From Acidicapsa dinghuensis (GTDB lineage: Bacteria; Acidobacteriota; Terriglobia; Terriglobales; Acidobacteriaceae): a DNA stretch of 64,000 nucleotides. A model generated the notes under the pieces. The model saw only the letters and a list, made by a program, of their open reading frames with translations. It was not told the DNA's origin and made no database searches. The stretch is taken from contig NZ_JAGSYH010000007.1 of assembly GCF_025685685.1 (NCBI RefSeq), forward strand, positions 186,001 through 250,000, given 5' to 3'. The position numbers and the translations under genes are program-made. Shown piece by piece: positions 27,880 to 35,858 of the stretch. Position 1 is the stretch's first letter; each line of letters begins with the position of its first letter.

Positions 27880-30756
27880 TTACTCGTGGTGCTGGGTCCA
27901 GCGGATACCACCGTAGTAAATCGGCTTGTAGTACTCACGCTGCGTCATGTATTGCTTGCTTCCGTTGTAGAAGCCCAGAATCGCGTTGTTGGCGTTTTCT
28001 TCCGAGGCGGTAATCGTGAATCCTTTACCAAGGTAGTAACTTGCCTGCGCGTCCACCTGAGTGCGTTCGAAATAGTAGTTATCCCCGAATGGCCCGTTAA
28101 CGGGGCCGGGCACAGCGTTGGAGCCCTCGTTTTGCCATTGATAGCTGGCGATATTGGGACCGTTATAGGAGATGCCGACGGAGACGGTCGCACGCTTGGT
28201 CTCGTAGGTCGGAGTAATGTTATAGGAAAATGGCGCCTGACCTACCAGTTGCGGGGCGTCCGTGCGATTAGGTATGTCGTAGTTTTTCGATCGCGTCCAT
28301 GTCATGTTGGCGTTAATCTGCGCATGGCCCAGGGCCCCCGGCAGAAACGACAGATGTTGCTGGTAGGCGAACTCAATGCCCTCAACGTACGCATGGCCGC
28401 CATTGATCCACTGCGTCAGCAACACGGTTGGAGTGACGGGGTTAGGAAACGGGTTGGGTACCTCCGTTTCTGTCTGAAAGAGAGGCTTGGTCAGATGTTT
28501 ATAAAAATAACCAGCCTCAATCATGCCAACAGAAGGGAGAAACCTTTCATAGAGGAGATCGTAGTCATCGGCATGTTCCGCAACCAGCGCCGGGTTGCCG
28601 ATGTTTTCGACATTCGGCTGTTTCGTTTCATCCAATGTTTTATAGGGCACCAGTTCGTACGGATCTGGCCGGGAGATCCCCATGCCAAATACGGCGCGAA
28701 GGTCCGAATTTTGGTCAATGCCGTAGCGAAGCTGTACGCTCGGCAGCGGGTTGATATAAGAACCGCCGCCATTCACGGCCTGGGTGGAGATGTAGATGCC
28801 ATCGGAATCGTTGATCACAAGGTAGCCGGTGTTCGATTCGTTGGTGGCCTCGATACGCAGCCCGGTTTGCAGGTGGAACCTGCTTCCCAGATCGACGGTA
28901 TTCATGATGTAACCGGCCGTAATCCTCTCCTGCAGGTTGTAATTCGCCGGATCGGAATTCAGATGGGTCTCCGGCTCATCCAGAGGAAGTACGCCTGGAT
29001 TCGCTGCCAACCATTTCTCAGTTGATTCAAACGATGTAACTGGTCCGTATTTGTAACTCCCTCCATAGAAACTTGGATTTGTAAAGTTGGTAGTAAATTG
29101 GCTCATCAGTGGATTTGCGTTCGCGCTGCAGGGGCTTGTGCCATTGTTGACCTGGTCGTCGGTCTGGGGATTGCAATCGTATGTAGGTGAGAAAGCGTAC
29201 TGTCCCTTGTGCGCATTACGGATCAAGGCGCCAAACTCGAACGTGGATGCATGCGAGCCCAGATGGTAATTGAGCCCGACCGAGCCGCTTGCCTGCAAAT
29301 TGAGCTGGGACGATTGTCCGGTGGTGAGGTTAATGTCCTGGAGGGCGTACTGGGTGGGGTCGTAGATGGGATCGTTTGCCGCGCAGGGGAACTGCGGCCG
29401 ATAGATGCTTGGACCTGGAACATAAGTGCACGTGCTTCCGAGGTTCGAATTCAGTGGAGTGTAGTCCGCACCAGGGTTGCCCGCTGCCCCGCCTTCGCGC
29501 GAGTGCGAGATGGCGGCAACATAGTGGATAAAGGAATGGGTGAAGACGTGATTGCCGCCGAGAAAGAGATCGGAGATCTGGTAGTTCGGCCGGCGCAGGC
29601 TGTTGTGGAACGAGACGCCGGCATTACCATTGGCGCTATTACCAATGTCGTACTCGTACTTCTGGCCGTAGTCCTTGAAGTTTGAGAAGATGCCGTGCAC
29701 GAACAGATCGGAGTTGTCCGAAATCTTGTAGTCCATGCTTCCACCGAAACCATACCGGGTGTGGTTATAGAAATACTCATTGAGGGCGATAGTGTCGAAG
29801 TAAGGAGCGTTACTGCCGTCGGGATTGACATCTGGCAGGGGCTCCACATCGTCCGTGCCCAGGTCGTTCAAGTCGTAGCTAAAGCTGAATATCGCTCCAA
29901 AACGCTGGTGCGCGCCGAATCGCTTGCCAACGGTCGCATCATCCCGGAACCATGGCTGGCCTGTGTCGATTGGGTTCCAGCCACCAAGGCTTTCAAAATC
30001 GAGCGTCGGCCGGCTGCTCGTAGCCTGCCTCACATGCAAGTTCACTGAGCCACCAATGGCGTCGCCGTCCTGGTTGGCTGATAGCGTCTTGTTGATATCG
30101 ATCGAACCCACAAGGTCCCCGGGGATCACCCACAGATCAACCTGCCGCACCTGCGGATCGGGTCCGGGCACAGAGACGCCATCGACGGTGGTGTTGCTGA
30201 GGCGGGGCTCAGTCCCACGAATCTGCACATATTGAGCTTCGCCCTCGTTGATCTGCACCGTCACGCCCGGCATGCGGCCCAAGACGGTTGCAACGCTCTG
30301 ATTAGGCAGATTCTGGATGGTATCCGCCGTCGTCACATTAAGGATGTTCTCGGAGGTGCGCTGCTCATTGATGGCGGCCACATCGCCCTCCAGGCTGCCG
30401 TTCACGGCAACCTGTTGGCTGGTTGAGGCAAGCTTCAACGTTGTATTCACCAGAGCATTCGCTCCGGCATTCACTACCACTGTGGAAACATTCGTAGCGA
30501 ATCCCACAGCCGAAATTGTGACCGTATACGTGCCCGGCTTCAGGTTTTGAATGACAAAGTTGCCCTGTGCATCCGCTGCGGTTTTGGCTGCTCCCGGCTC
30601 CAGCGCAATCTGCGAGCCCGGCAAGACCGCCCCGGAAGGATCTTTCACAGTGCCGCTGATGCTGCCGGCAGAACTTTTGTCGCTGGAGATTGTAGCGTTG
30701 GCGAAGGGAACAACCAGTAAGAGAAGCAGTAGAAGGACAGGGACTCTGGCGCGCAT
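27880..30756 (-). CDS. TonB-dependent receptor (Xanthomonas/Caulobacter-type) with carboxypeptidase-regulatory-like domain
   Basis: A 958-residue outer-membrane receptor. It has a signal peptide (MRARVPVLLLLLLLVVPFANA), a carboxypeptidase-regulatory-like domain (ISGTVKDPSGAVLPGSQIAL), then a plug (IQNLPNQSVATVLGRMPGVTVQ, RGTEPRLSNTTVDGV) with the subfamily marks DLVGSIDINKTLSANQDGDAIGGSVNL. A barrel follows. The last residues (IRWTQHHE) lack the usual terminal aromatic. The ATG has AAGGAG at proper spacing. This subclass differs from the Oar-like transporter at 6446 and is often linked to carbohydrate or organophosphate uptake. It is the first gene of the unit with the propeller protein and the histidine acid phosphatase. 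Confidence 0.93.
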   Translation of the reverse strand: MRARVPVLLLLLLLVVPFANATISSDKSSAGSISGTVKDPSGAVLPGSQIALEPGAAKTAADAQGNFVIQNLKPGTYTVTISAVGFATNVSTVVVNAGANALVNTTLKLASTSQQVAVNGSLEGDVAAINEQRTSENILNVTTADTIQNLPNQSVATVLGRMPGVTVQINEGEAQYVQIRGTEPRLSNTTVDGVSVPGPDPQVRQVDLWVIPGDLVGSIDINKTLSANQDGDAIGGSVNLHVRQATSSRPTLDFESLGGWNPIDTGQPWFRDDATVGKRFGAHQRFGAIFSFSYDLNDLGTDDVEPLPDVNPDGSNAPYFDTIALNEYFYNHTRYGFGGSMDYKISDNSDLFVHGIFSNFKDYGQKYEYDIGNSANGNAGVSFHNSLRRPNYQISDLFLGGNHVFTHSFIHYVAAISHSREGGAAGNPGADYTPLNSNLGSTCTYVPGPSIYRPQFPCAANDPIYDPTQYALQDINLTTGQSSQLNLQASGSVGLNYHLGSHASTFEFGALIRNAHKGQYAFSPTYDCNPQTDDQVNNGTSPCSANANPLMSQFTTNFTNPSFYGGSYKYGPVTSFESTEKWLAANPGVLPLDEPETHLNSDPANYNLQERITAGYIMNTVDLGSRFHLQTGLRIEATNESNTGYLVINDSDGIYISTQAVNGGGSYINPLPSVQLRYGIDQNSDLRAVFGMGISRPDPYELVPYKTLDETKQPNVENIGNPALVAEHADDYDLLYERFLPSVGMIEAGYFYKHLTKPLFQTETEVPNPFPNPVTPTVLLTQWINGGHAYVEGIEFAYQQHLSFLPGALGHAQINANMTWTRSKNYDIPNRTDAPQLVGQAPFSYNITPTYETKRATVSVGISYNGPNIASYQWQNEGSNAVPGPVNGPFGDNYYFERTQVDAQASYYLGKGFTITASEENANNAILGFYNGSKQYMTQREYYKPIYYGGIRWTQHHE

Positions 30757-31184
30757 AGTTCTCCTTGAAAGGCGAGAGGAGAAGCCGCATGCTCCCTATC
30801 TCGCCTTGGGTGTGGCATCGCTGATCGTTAGCTTGTGCCGTGGCTGTAAATCGATGTTTACGAGACCGTAAATAAGTTCTAAGGAAGCTCTGATTAAGTG
30901 GGCGTTTTGAAAGGGCACTAATTTATTTGCGCTGCTAAATCATGCAGATTGAACACCGGCTTCAGCCGCTGAGGGAAGATTTCTCTCCATCGGGCCACCT
31001 AATCGGAGCTTCCCTTAGGTGCGAGGTCGCCGCGTACCGCATCGATTGCTCCGATGAATCTTTCATAAGATTGTCACTTCAATCTGTAATATTTGCTCCC
31101 GGATATGCTGGAATTGTCTCAATCAACGGATTCTGGAGTCGGACGAGATTTCATCCCCCAAGTGAGAGGTTGCAGAAAAACTCC
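30757..31184. promoter_or_regulatory. Divergent region between TonB receptor and response regulator, with an 18-bp palindrome
   Basis: 428 bp without a convincing gene. It must carry the promoters of both flanking genes. At 31068-31085 there is a perfect palindrome AGATTG-TCACTT-CAATCT about 100 bp before the response regulator ATG, a plausible autoregulatory site for an OmpR-type regulator. I see no clear promoter hexamers and no RNA element. The frame leading into the response regulator is open from 30942, but this stretch shows no receiver-domain homology. Confidence 0.4.
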
Positions 31185-31880
31185 ATGCGTATTCTGGTAA
31201 TCGAGGATGAGCCGCGGATGCTGGAACTGCTGCGCAGGGGTTTGCAAGAGCATGACTTCGCGGTTATGACGGCTATGGACGGCGAAACCGGACTGGAGAT
31301 CGCCACCACCTGTGAGTTCGACGCGATTGTGCTCGACATTGGTCTTCCCCGTCGCGACGGCTACGACGTAATACGAACCCTGCGCGAACGTTCCTGCACA
31401 ACCCGTGTCCTCATGCTGACCGCGCGCGACAGTGAGGATGACATCATTCGCGGACTCGATCTGGGCGCGGATGATTATCTAACAAAACCGTTTTCTTTTC
31501 CTGAATTTGTAGCACGGCTTCAATCGATCACGCGCCGGCAAACGCAAGATACGAACTGCAAAATCGAAGCAGGGGACCTCGCTGTCGATCTCGTGAAGCG
31601 ATCAGTGACTCGCGGTAACAACAACATCGATCTTTCGCGTTCCGAGTTCAATTTGTTGCTTTCGTTAGTGCGCAGCGCGGGACAGTGCGTCCCTCGTCAA
31701 AGCCTGATGGAGGGCGTCTGGGGCGCCAATCCCGGAGTGGGCTCCGGCGCTCTCGATGTACTGGTGAATTCTCTCCGCGGCAAGATTGATGCCTCGTACC
31801 AACCCAAACTTATCCATACGGTGCGCGGATCGGGCTACCTGCTCAGCAGCTCGTGGCATACGTGGGGGCAAGCCCGGTAA
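31185..31880 (+). CDS. OmpR/PhoB-family response regulator (CusR-like)
   Basis: A 231-residue two-component regulator. The receiver domain starts at MRILVIEDEP and has Asp51 as the phosphorylation site in VLDIGLPRRDG, Thr79 in MLTARD and Lys101 in YLTKPF. A C-terminal OmpR winged helix follows (IDLSRSEFNLLLSLVRSAGQ, LIHTVRGSGYLL). The frame is open from 30942, but homology starts at the ATG at 31185. The stop shares a base with the histidine kinase start (TAATG), so the two are coupled. The metal-efflux operon downstream is the likely target, as in CusRS-type systems, though this is inferred from position. Confidence 0.94.
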   Translation: MRILVIEDEPRMLELLRRGLQEHDFAVMTAMDGETGLEIATTCEFDAIVLDIGLPRRDGYDVIRTLRERSCTTRVLMLTARDSEDDIIRGLDLGADDYLTKPFSFPEFVARLQSITRRQTQDTNCKIEAGDLAVDLVKRSVTRGNNNIDLSRSEFNLLLSLVRSAGQCVPRQSLMEGVWGANPGVGSGALDVLVNSLRGKIDASYQPKLIHTVRGSGYLLSSSWHTWGQAR

Positions 31881-33337
31881 TGAAGACCGCTGCGATTCGC
31901 ATCAGACTTACGTTCTGGTATTTCGCCATGTTCGCAACTGCGGCATGCCTGCTAAGCATAGCCAGTTGGTGGATGTTACAACGCAGTGTCGATGCAACCG
32001 AATACCACGATCTCCAGGAGCGCGCGGAGGATGTCCAGCTGCTGCTTCTCAACGAAGACCCTAACCGAAGCATCGATGAGCTGAGACAGGATTTCACTCA
32101 GATCTATTCCATCAAGGACGACGGCAAATGGCTGCAGGTCGCAGACCAGGATGGGCGCTGGATATACCGCTCCAGACGCATGATCGCGGAGAATCCTGAA
32201 TTGCCTCGTCCCGAACAACTACCCAAAATGGGCGTCATTGCAGAGTTCCATCAAGGCACGCGATACGTCAGGATATTGGCTTATCCCATTCAGGTTCGCG
32301 ACAAAAAATACTCCGTGCAGACGGGTATCGCCCTCAACAAATCCATGGCGTTGCTAAAGTCCTTCGGCGCCGATCTCCTGCTGCTGACCCCTGCGATGAT
32401 TCTGTTCGCCTCCCTTGGAGGTCACTGGATGAGCAGGAAGGCCTTGCGGCCCGTTGCTCTGTTGGCCGCCGAGGCACGCTGTATCAATGACAGAAATCTG
32501 GACAGGCGGCTACCTGTCCCGCAAACTCAGGATGAGATCAGCGATCTTTCCAACACACTCAATCAGATGTTGGAGCGGATCGACAAGGCTTTCGCCAGCG
32601 TGCGCGCCTTTACCGGCAATGCTTCGCATGAACTGCGTACGCCCATCACTCTTTTGCGGACCGAAATCGAAGTTGCGCTGATCCGTCCACGTGATGGCGA
32701 AGAATACAGGGCAACTCTATCCCACCTGCATCACGAAACGGTCTTGATGACCAGACTGGTCGAAAATCTGCTTTCCATTGCCCGCGCAGATGCTGGAGCT
32801 GAAAGGGTGAACCTGCAGCCAATCGATCTGAATGATCTCTTCCATCGAATGGACCGCGACTGGATAGACAGCATGCACCTCGCAGGCCTTGATTTTCGGA
32901 CGGAGATTGGGAATGAGCAGCACCAAGCACTGGGAGATCCGTCGACTCTGCCGCGTCTTTTATCCATTCTGCTGGAGAACGCAAGAAAATACACACCTGC
33001 TGGAGGGAGCGTAGTCCTGTCAGCCGTAAATGAGAGCGCGGGAATCAGGATTGCGGTGCAAGACACCGGCGTCGGTATTTCGCAGAAAGATTTGCCTCGT
33101 ATTTTCGATCGTTTCTTTCGTGGCGAACAAGCAGGTATCGCGGAGTCAAGCGGGTCTGGTCTGGGGCTTGCACTTGGAAAGTGGATCGCCGAAAGACACG
33201 GAACAGAATTGGTTGTTGCAAGTTCCCCGGGATGCGGTAGCAGCTTCTCTTTCACGTTACTGCGCGCCACGCCCGCTCCACTCAAGCGGGCAAGCTTGCC
33301 TTATCTCCTGGAGGACGAAGAGGAAATTCAAGCATGA
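31880..33337 (+). CDS. Sensor histidine kinase (CusS-like)
   Basis: A membrane sensor kinase of about 485 residues. It has a first transmembrane helix near residues 10-32 and a periplasmic sensor region of about 130 residues with a WLQVADQDGRWIYRS segment. A second helix (ADLLLLTPAMILFASLGGHWM) and a HAMP linker follow. The dimerisation box NASHELRTPITLLRTE carries phospho-accepting His250, and the ATPase domain has ENARKYTPAGG, DTGVGI and GSGLGLALGKWIAERHG. I start it at the ATG at 31880, which overlaps the regulator stop; an earlier in-frame ATG at 31853 would lie inside the regulator. Metal sensing is inferred from the adjacent CusCBA-type efflux genes. Confidence 0.93.
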   Translation: MKTAAIRIRLTFWYFAMFATAACLLSIASWWMLQRSVDATEYHDLQERAEDVQLLLLNEDPNRSIDELRQDFTQIYSIKDDGKWLQVADQDGRWIYRSRRMIAENPELPRPEQLPKMGVIAEFHQGTRYVRILAYPIQVRDKKYSVQTGIALNKSMALLKSFGADLLLLTPAMILFASLGGHWMSRKALRPVALLAAEARCINDRNLDRRLPVPQTQDEISDLSNTLNQMLERIDKAFASVRAFTGNASHELRTPITLLRTEIEVALIRPRDGEEYRATLSHLHHETVLMTRLVENLLSIARADAGAERVNLQPIDLNDLFHRMDRDWIDSMHLAGLDFRTEIGNEQHQALGDPSTLPRLLSILLENARKYTPAGGSVVLSAVNESAGIRIAVQDTGVGISQKDLPRIFDRFFRGEQAGIAESSGSGLGLALGKWIAERHGTELVVASSPGCGSSFSFTLLRATPAPLKRASLPYLLEDEEEIQA

Positions 33338-33346
33338 CAGGCTGAT

Positions 33347-33461
33347 TAGAAGCTATCTCATATATGCCTTTGCGGTTTTACGATGCGGCCTGAGACCCGC
33401 TTCGATGGCGGGTCTCATCCGAGGCCTTACCGGTATTTGAGGGTTTATGAGATAGCTTCTA
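33347..33461. mobile_element. 115-bp symmetric foldback element (MITE/REP-like)
   Basis: Perfect 15-bp terminal inverted repeats, TAGAAGCTATCTCAT (33347-33361) and its complement (33447-33461), enclose an exact central hairpin TGAGACCCGC-ttcgatg-GCGGGTCTCA (33391-33417). The spacers on the two sides are both 29 bp, so the element is fully symmetric. The outer TA on each side could be a TA target duplication. There is no coding capacity. It begins 9 bp after the kinase stop and abuts the degraded receptor fragment. Confidence 0.7.
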
Positions 33462-33864
33462 GGATCGCCTTTCGGGTTATATGGATTACGGATAAAGCAA
33501 TCTTTCGTACTGAAGTAGCCGCCGCGGCCTAGATCAATCGTCTTTGACCGGATGGAGTTGATGGTGTACGAAAGGCCATTTGTAGCGTCCTCTGCAACTG
33601 CGTCTGTAGAGCGTCATAGTTATTCGATCCATCCCTCGCTCTGCTCATATCCGGTGGGTACGAAGTACGGAAACGGCACGCGGTTCCACAAATCTGTGCA
33701 AGATCGCGATATGATTCGCACGGCTGAAAAGCTGGAACACTTCTTCCTGCAATTCCCCTCTGTAAGCGAGAGCATGAATCTTGGTGCGACTTGCAAAATC
33801 CACGGATCATAAGTGGTGACGGCTTGTCGTCACAGCGCCGGATTGGATAATGCTTGCGGCTCAA
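33462..33864 (-). pseudogene. Degraded fragment of an Oar-like TonB-dependent transporter
   Basis: On the minus strand, pieces of a typical acidobacterial receptor barrel are spread over different frames. RVPFPYFVPTGYEQSEG comes first, then NNYDALQTQLQRTLQM, then NGLSYTIN followed by SKTIDLGRGGYFSTKDC and IRNPYNPKGDP. Intact members read NYxALQVQLxxRxxNGLSY...WSKSIDLG in one frame. At least two frameshifts separate the pieces, and the homology stops at the edge of the foldback element. I conclude it is a non-functional remnant, perhaps broken by insertion or rearrangement at that element. Confidence 0.7.
33816..33833. repeat. Short palindrome GTGACG-N6-CGTCAC
   Basis: An exact 6-bp inverted repeat around six bases, upstream of the metal-efflux operon and within or beside the receptor remnant. 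It could be a weak hairpin or an operator; no function is assigned. Confidence 0.3.
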
Positions 33865-34003
33865 AACACTTTCGATTCATCGTGCTTTAACAACTCGGCG
33901 CTGCAAACGTCTTATATTTCGATGGCTTCGTCGCCTTTTACCAAATCCTTACGTCCTTTGTATTGAGGTTTTACACTCCTTCATTGAAAGTTTTTGTAGC
34001 ACC

Positions 34004-34020
34004 ATAGAAGTTACTTCTAT
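34004..34020. promoter_or_regulatory. Perfect 17-bp palindrome before the efflux operon
   Basis: ATAGAAGT-T-ACTTCTAT is an exact inverted repeat, ending 29 bp before the GTG start of the first operon gene. A TTGAAA (33984-33989) lies just upstream as a possible -35, so the palindrome would overlap the -10/start region, as expected for a repressor operator. It does not resemble the published CusR box. Confidence 0.5.
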
Positions 34021-34049
34021 CCTGCCTTCGGGTAAAATCTGGTCAAACG

Positions 34050-34436
34050 GTGGAGATTCTTCTCAACATCACCTGGGCAGTTTGCTCGCTGATCCTCGTC
34101 GGATTCTGGCTGCGCAGCGGTGTCGCATCCTCCCAGCCCCGGCGAACACAGCTGTTTGCGTTAAGCATGGCGGTGCTGTTGCTCTTACCGGTGATCTCCC
34201 TGAGTGACGACCTTCTCGCCATGCAGGCGCCGGCTGAGACCGATACCTGTGTTCGACGCGTTCAGCAGCTCGACAACCTTCATCCCGCGACACTACTACC
34301 GGCTTTGCCGTCGCGCGTCTATGTACCTGCACTGATTGGATTTGTGTCCGTGCAACTGCCATCCCGGCAGAACGATGTTGTACCTTCGTTCCAGTTGCCC
34401 TCCGCAATGGACAGCCGCCCTCCGCCACAGGCCTGA
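34050..34436 (+). CDS. Small membrane protein of the metal-efflux operon
   Basis: A 128-residue ORF with a GTG start. Two hydrophobic helices are visible (about residues 4-22, NITWAVCSLILVGFWL, and 35-52, LFALSMAVLLLLPVISL). A hydrophilic Pro-rich tail follows. The gene lies 70 bp before the TolC gene on the same strand and just behind the palindrome, so it is probably the first gene of the efflux operon. I do not recognise the family. The tail holds one Cys (DTCVRR) but no obvious metal-binding cluster. The function is unknown, and the start rests on context since no strong Shine-Dalgarno is visible. Confidence 0.6.
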   Translation: MEILLNITWAVCSLILVGFWLRSGVASSQPRRTQLFALSMAVLLLLPVISLSDDLLAMQAPAETDTCVRRVQQLDNLHPATLLPALPSRVYVPALIGFVSVQLPSRQNDVVPSFQLPSAMDSRPPPQA

Positions 34437-34505
34437 TTTCTCGCCCCGAAGACTTGGCTCTTAGTGAAACAGGCTGCCGGTTTAAATAGAACCGGCGAGG
34501 AAAGT

Positions 34506-35858
34506 ATGAATCGACACGCACCCTGGGTGTACGCTGTCTCGTGCCTCTGCGCTGCCGCGTTCAGCCAGAAGATATCAGCACAACAGACCAGTCCTGGATC
34601 GCAACAGGTTCCCTCTGCGATCTCCGCACAACAGGCCGTAAACGGCCCTTCCACTCCCGGCGCTCTTACATGGGATCAGGTAAAAACCAAATTTGAGGCG
34701 TCCAATCCTCAACTCAAAGCCGATTCGCTGAACGTCGACGAGATGCGCGCCGAAGAGATCACAGCGTTTCTGCGGCCCAATCCGCAGTTCACTTTCTCTG
34801 AAGACGGTGCGCAGATTGCTCCTCACAACGGCGTATGGCAGCCATTGAGCGGCATACAAGAGCAGTCGAACATCGGCTATCTCATCGAACGCCGCAACAA
34901 ACGCCATCTGCGTCTTGAAACAGCCCAGGACGCGACACACGTAGCCGAGTCGCAGCATCAGGATCTCGACCGCACCTTGACCTTCGGGCTGCGCAGCGCG
35001 TTTGTTCAAACGCTGCAGGCAAAAGCTGTGCTCAAGCTCGCCCAGGAAGACCTGGCCTACTACGACCACATCATCGATATCAGCCGTGATCGCCTCCGCG
35101 CAGGCGACATTGCTCAAGTGGACTTCGACCGGATTGAACTGCAGCGCGTGCAGTATGAGTCCGAGCTGCAAAATGCGCTTGTCAATCTGCGCACAGCAAA
35201 GATCCAGCTCATGCAGTATCTTGACCAGCGCACGCCAATTGAGCAGTTTGATGTGCAAGGGCCGTTCGATTTCACGCAAGATCTCCAGGATCTCGAACAT
35301 GTCCGCCAGTTGGCTCTCGACAACCGCCCTGACCTGCGCGCTGCCCTCCAGCAGATTGAGCAGTCGAAGGCAGCGCACAAACTGGCTGAAGCAAACGGGT
35401 CCACCGATCCAACCCTTAGCGGATGGTGGACACACAACGGCTCCTACAACAACGTCAATGCGGAAGACGCTCTTGGCCTGAGCGTCAACATTCCACTGCG
35501 CATCTTCGATCGTAACCAGGGCGAGAAGAAGCGCACAGCCATTGATGTGGACCGTTCCACGCAGCTCACCGAACAGGCCCGCGCACAGGTCTTTGCCGAC
35601 GTCGACTCCGCATATACCACCGTGCAGAGCAACGTCGATCTGTTGAAGCCCTACAAATCCAAGTACCTCGACGAGTCCACTCGCGTGCGCGACACCATCA
35701 CATACTCTTACGAGCACGGCGGTGCATCGCTCGCCGACTTCCTCAATGCGCAAAGCGATTACCGCAGCGTGCAGCTCGCATATCTCCAACTGATCGGTAC
35801 CTATCTCTCAGCGGCGAGCCAGCTCAATCTCGCAGTTGGCCGCGAGGTGATTCCATGA
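34506..35858 (+). CDS. TolC family outer-membrane efflux protein (CusC/CzcC-like)
   Basis: A TolC-type channel protein of 450 residues. An exported N-terminus (MNRHAPWVYAVSCLCAAAFSQKISA) is followed by two long alpha-helical repeats: LTWDQVKTKFEASNPQLKADSLNVDE and later the pair AKAVLKLAQEDLAYYDHIIDISRDRLRAGDI and QLALDNRPDLRAALQQIEQSK in parts. The frame opens at a GTG at 34464, but the ATG at 34506 has GAGGAAAG directly upstream and begins the signal peptide. Its stop overlaps the adaptor gene by 4 bp. It should form the outer-membrane exit duct of the tripartite metal pump encoded by the next two genes. Confidence 0.93.
   Translation: MNRHAPWVYAVSCLCAAAFSQKISAQQTSPGSQQVPSAISAQQAVNGPSTPGALTWDQVKTKFEASNPQLKADSLNVDEMRAEEITAFLRPNPQFTFSEDGAQIAPHNGVWQPLSGIQEQSNIGYLIERRNKRHLRLETAQDATHVAESQHQDLDRTLTFGLRSAFVQTLQAKAVLKLAQEDLAYYDHIIDISRDRLRAGDIAQVDFDRIELQRVQYESELQNALVNLRTAKIQLMQYLDQRTPIEQFDVQGPFDFTQDLQDLEHVRQLALDNRPDLRAALQQIEQSKAAHKLAEANGSTDPTLSGWWTHNGSYNNVNAEDALGLSVNIPLRIFDRNQGEKKRTAIDVDRSTQLTEQARAQVFADVDSAYTTVQSNVDLLKPYKSKYLDESTRVRDTITYSYEHGGASLADFLNAQSDYRSVQLAYLQLIGTYLSAASQLNLAVGREVIP

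Noticed and set aside
33552..33812. 86-codon plus-strand ORF upstream of the efflux operon
   Set aside because: It is antisense to the TonB-receptor remnant and has no independent support.
34575..35789. 404-codon minus-strand frame opposite the TolC gene
   Set aside because: A shadow of the TolC-family gene; the plus strand carries the expected helical repeats and a good start.
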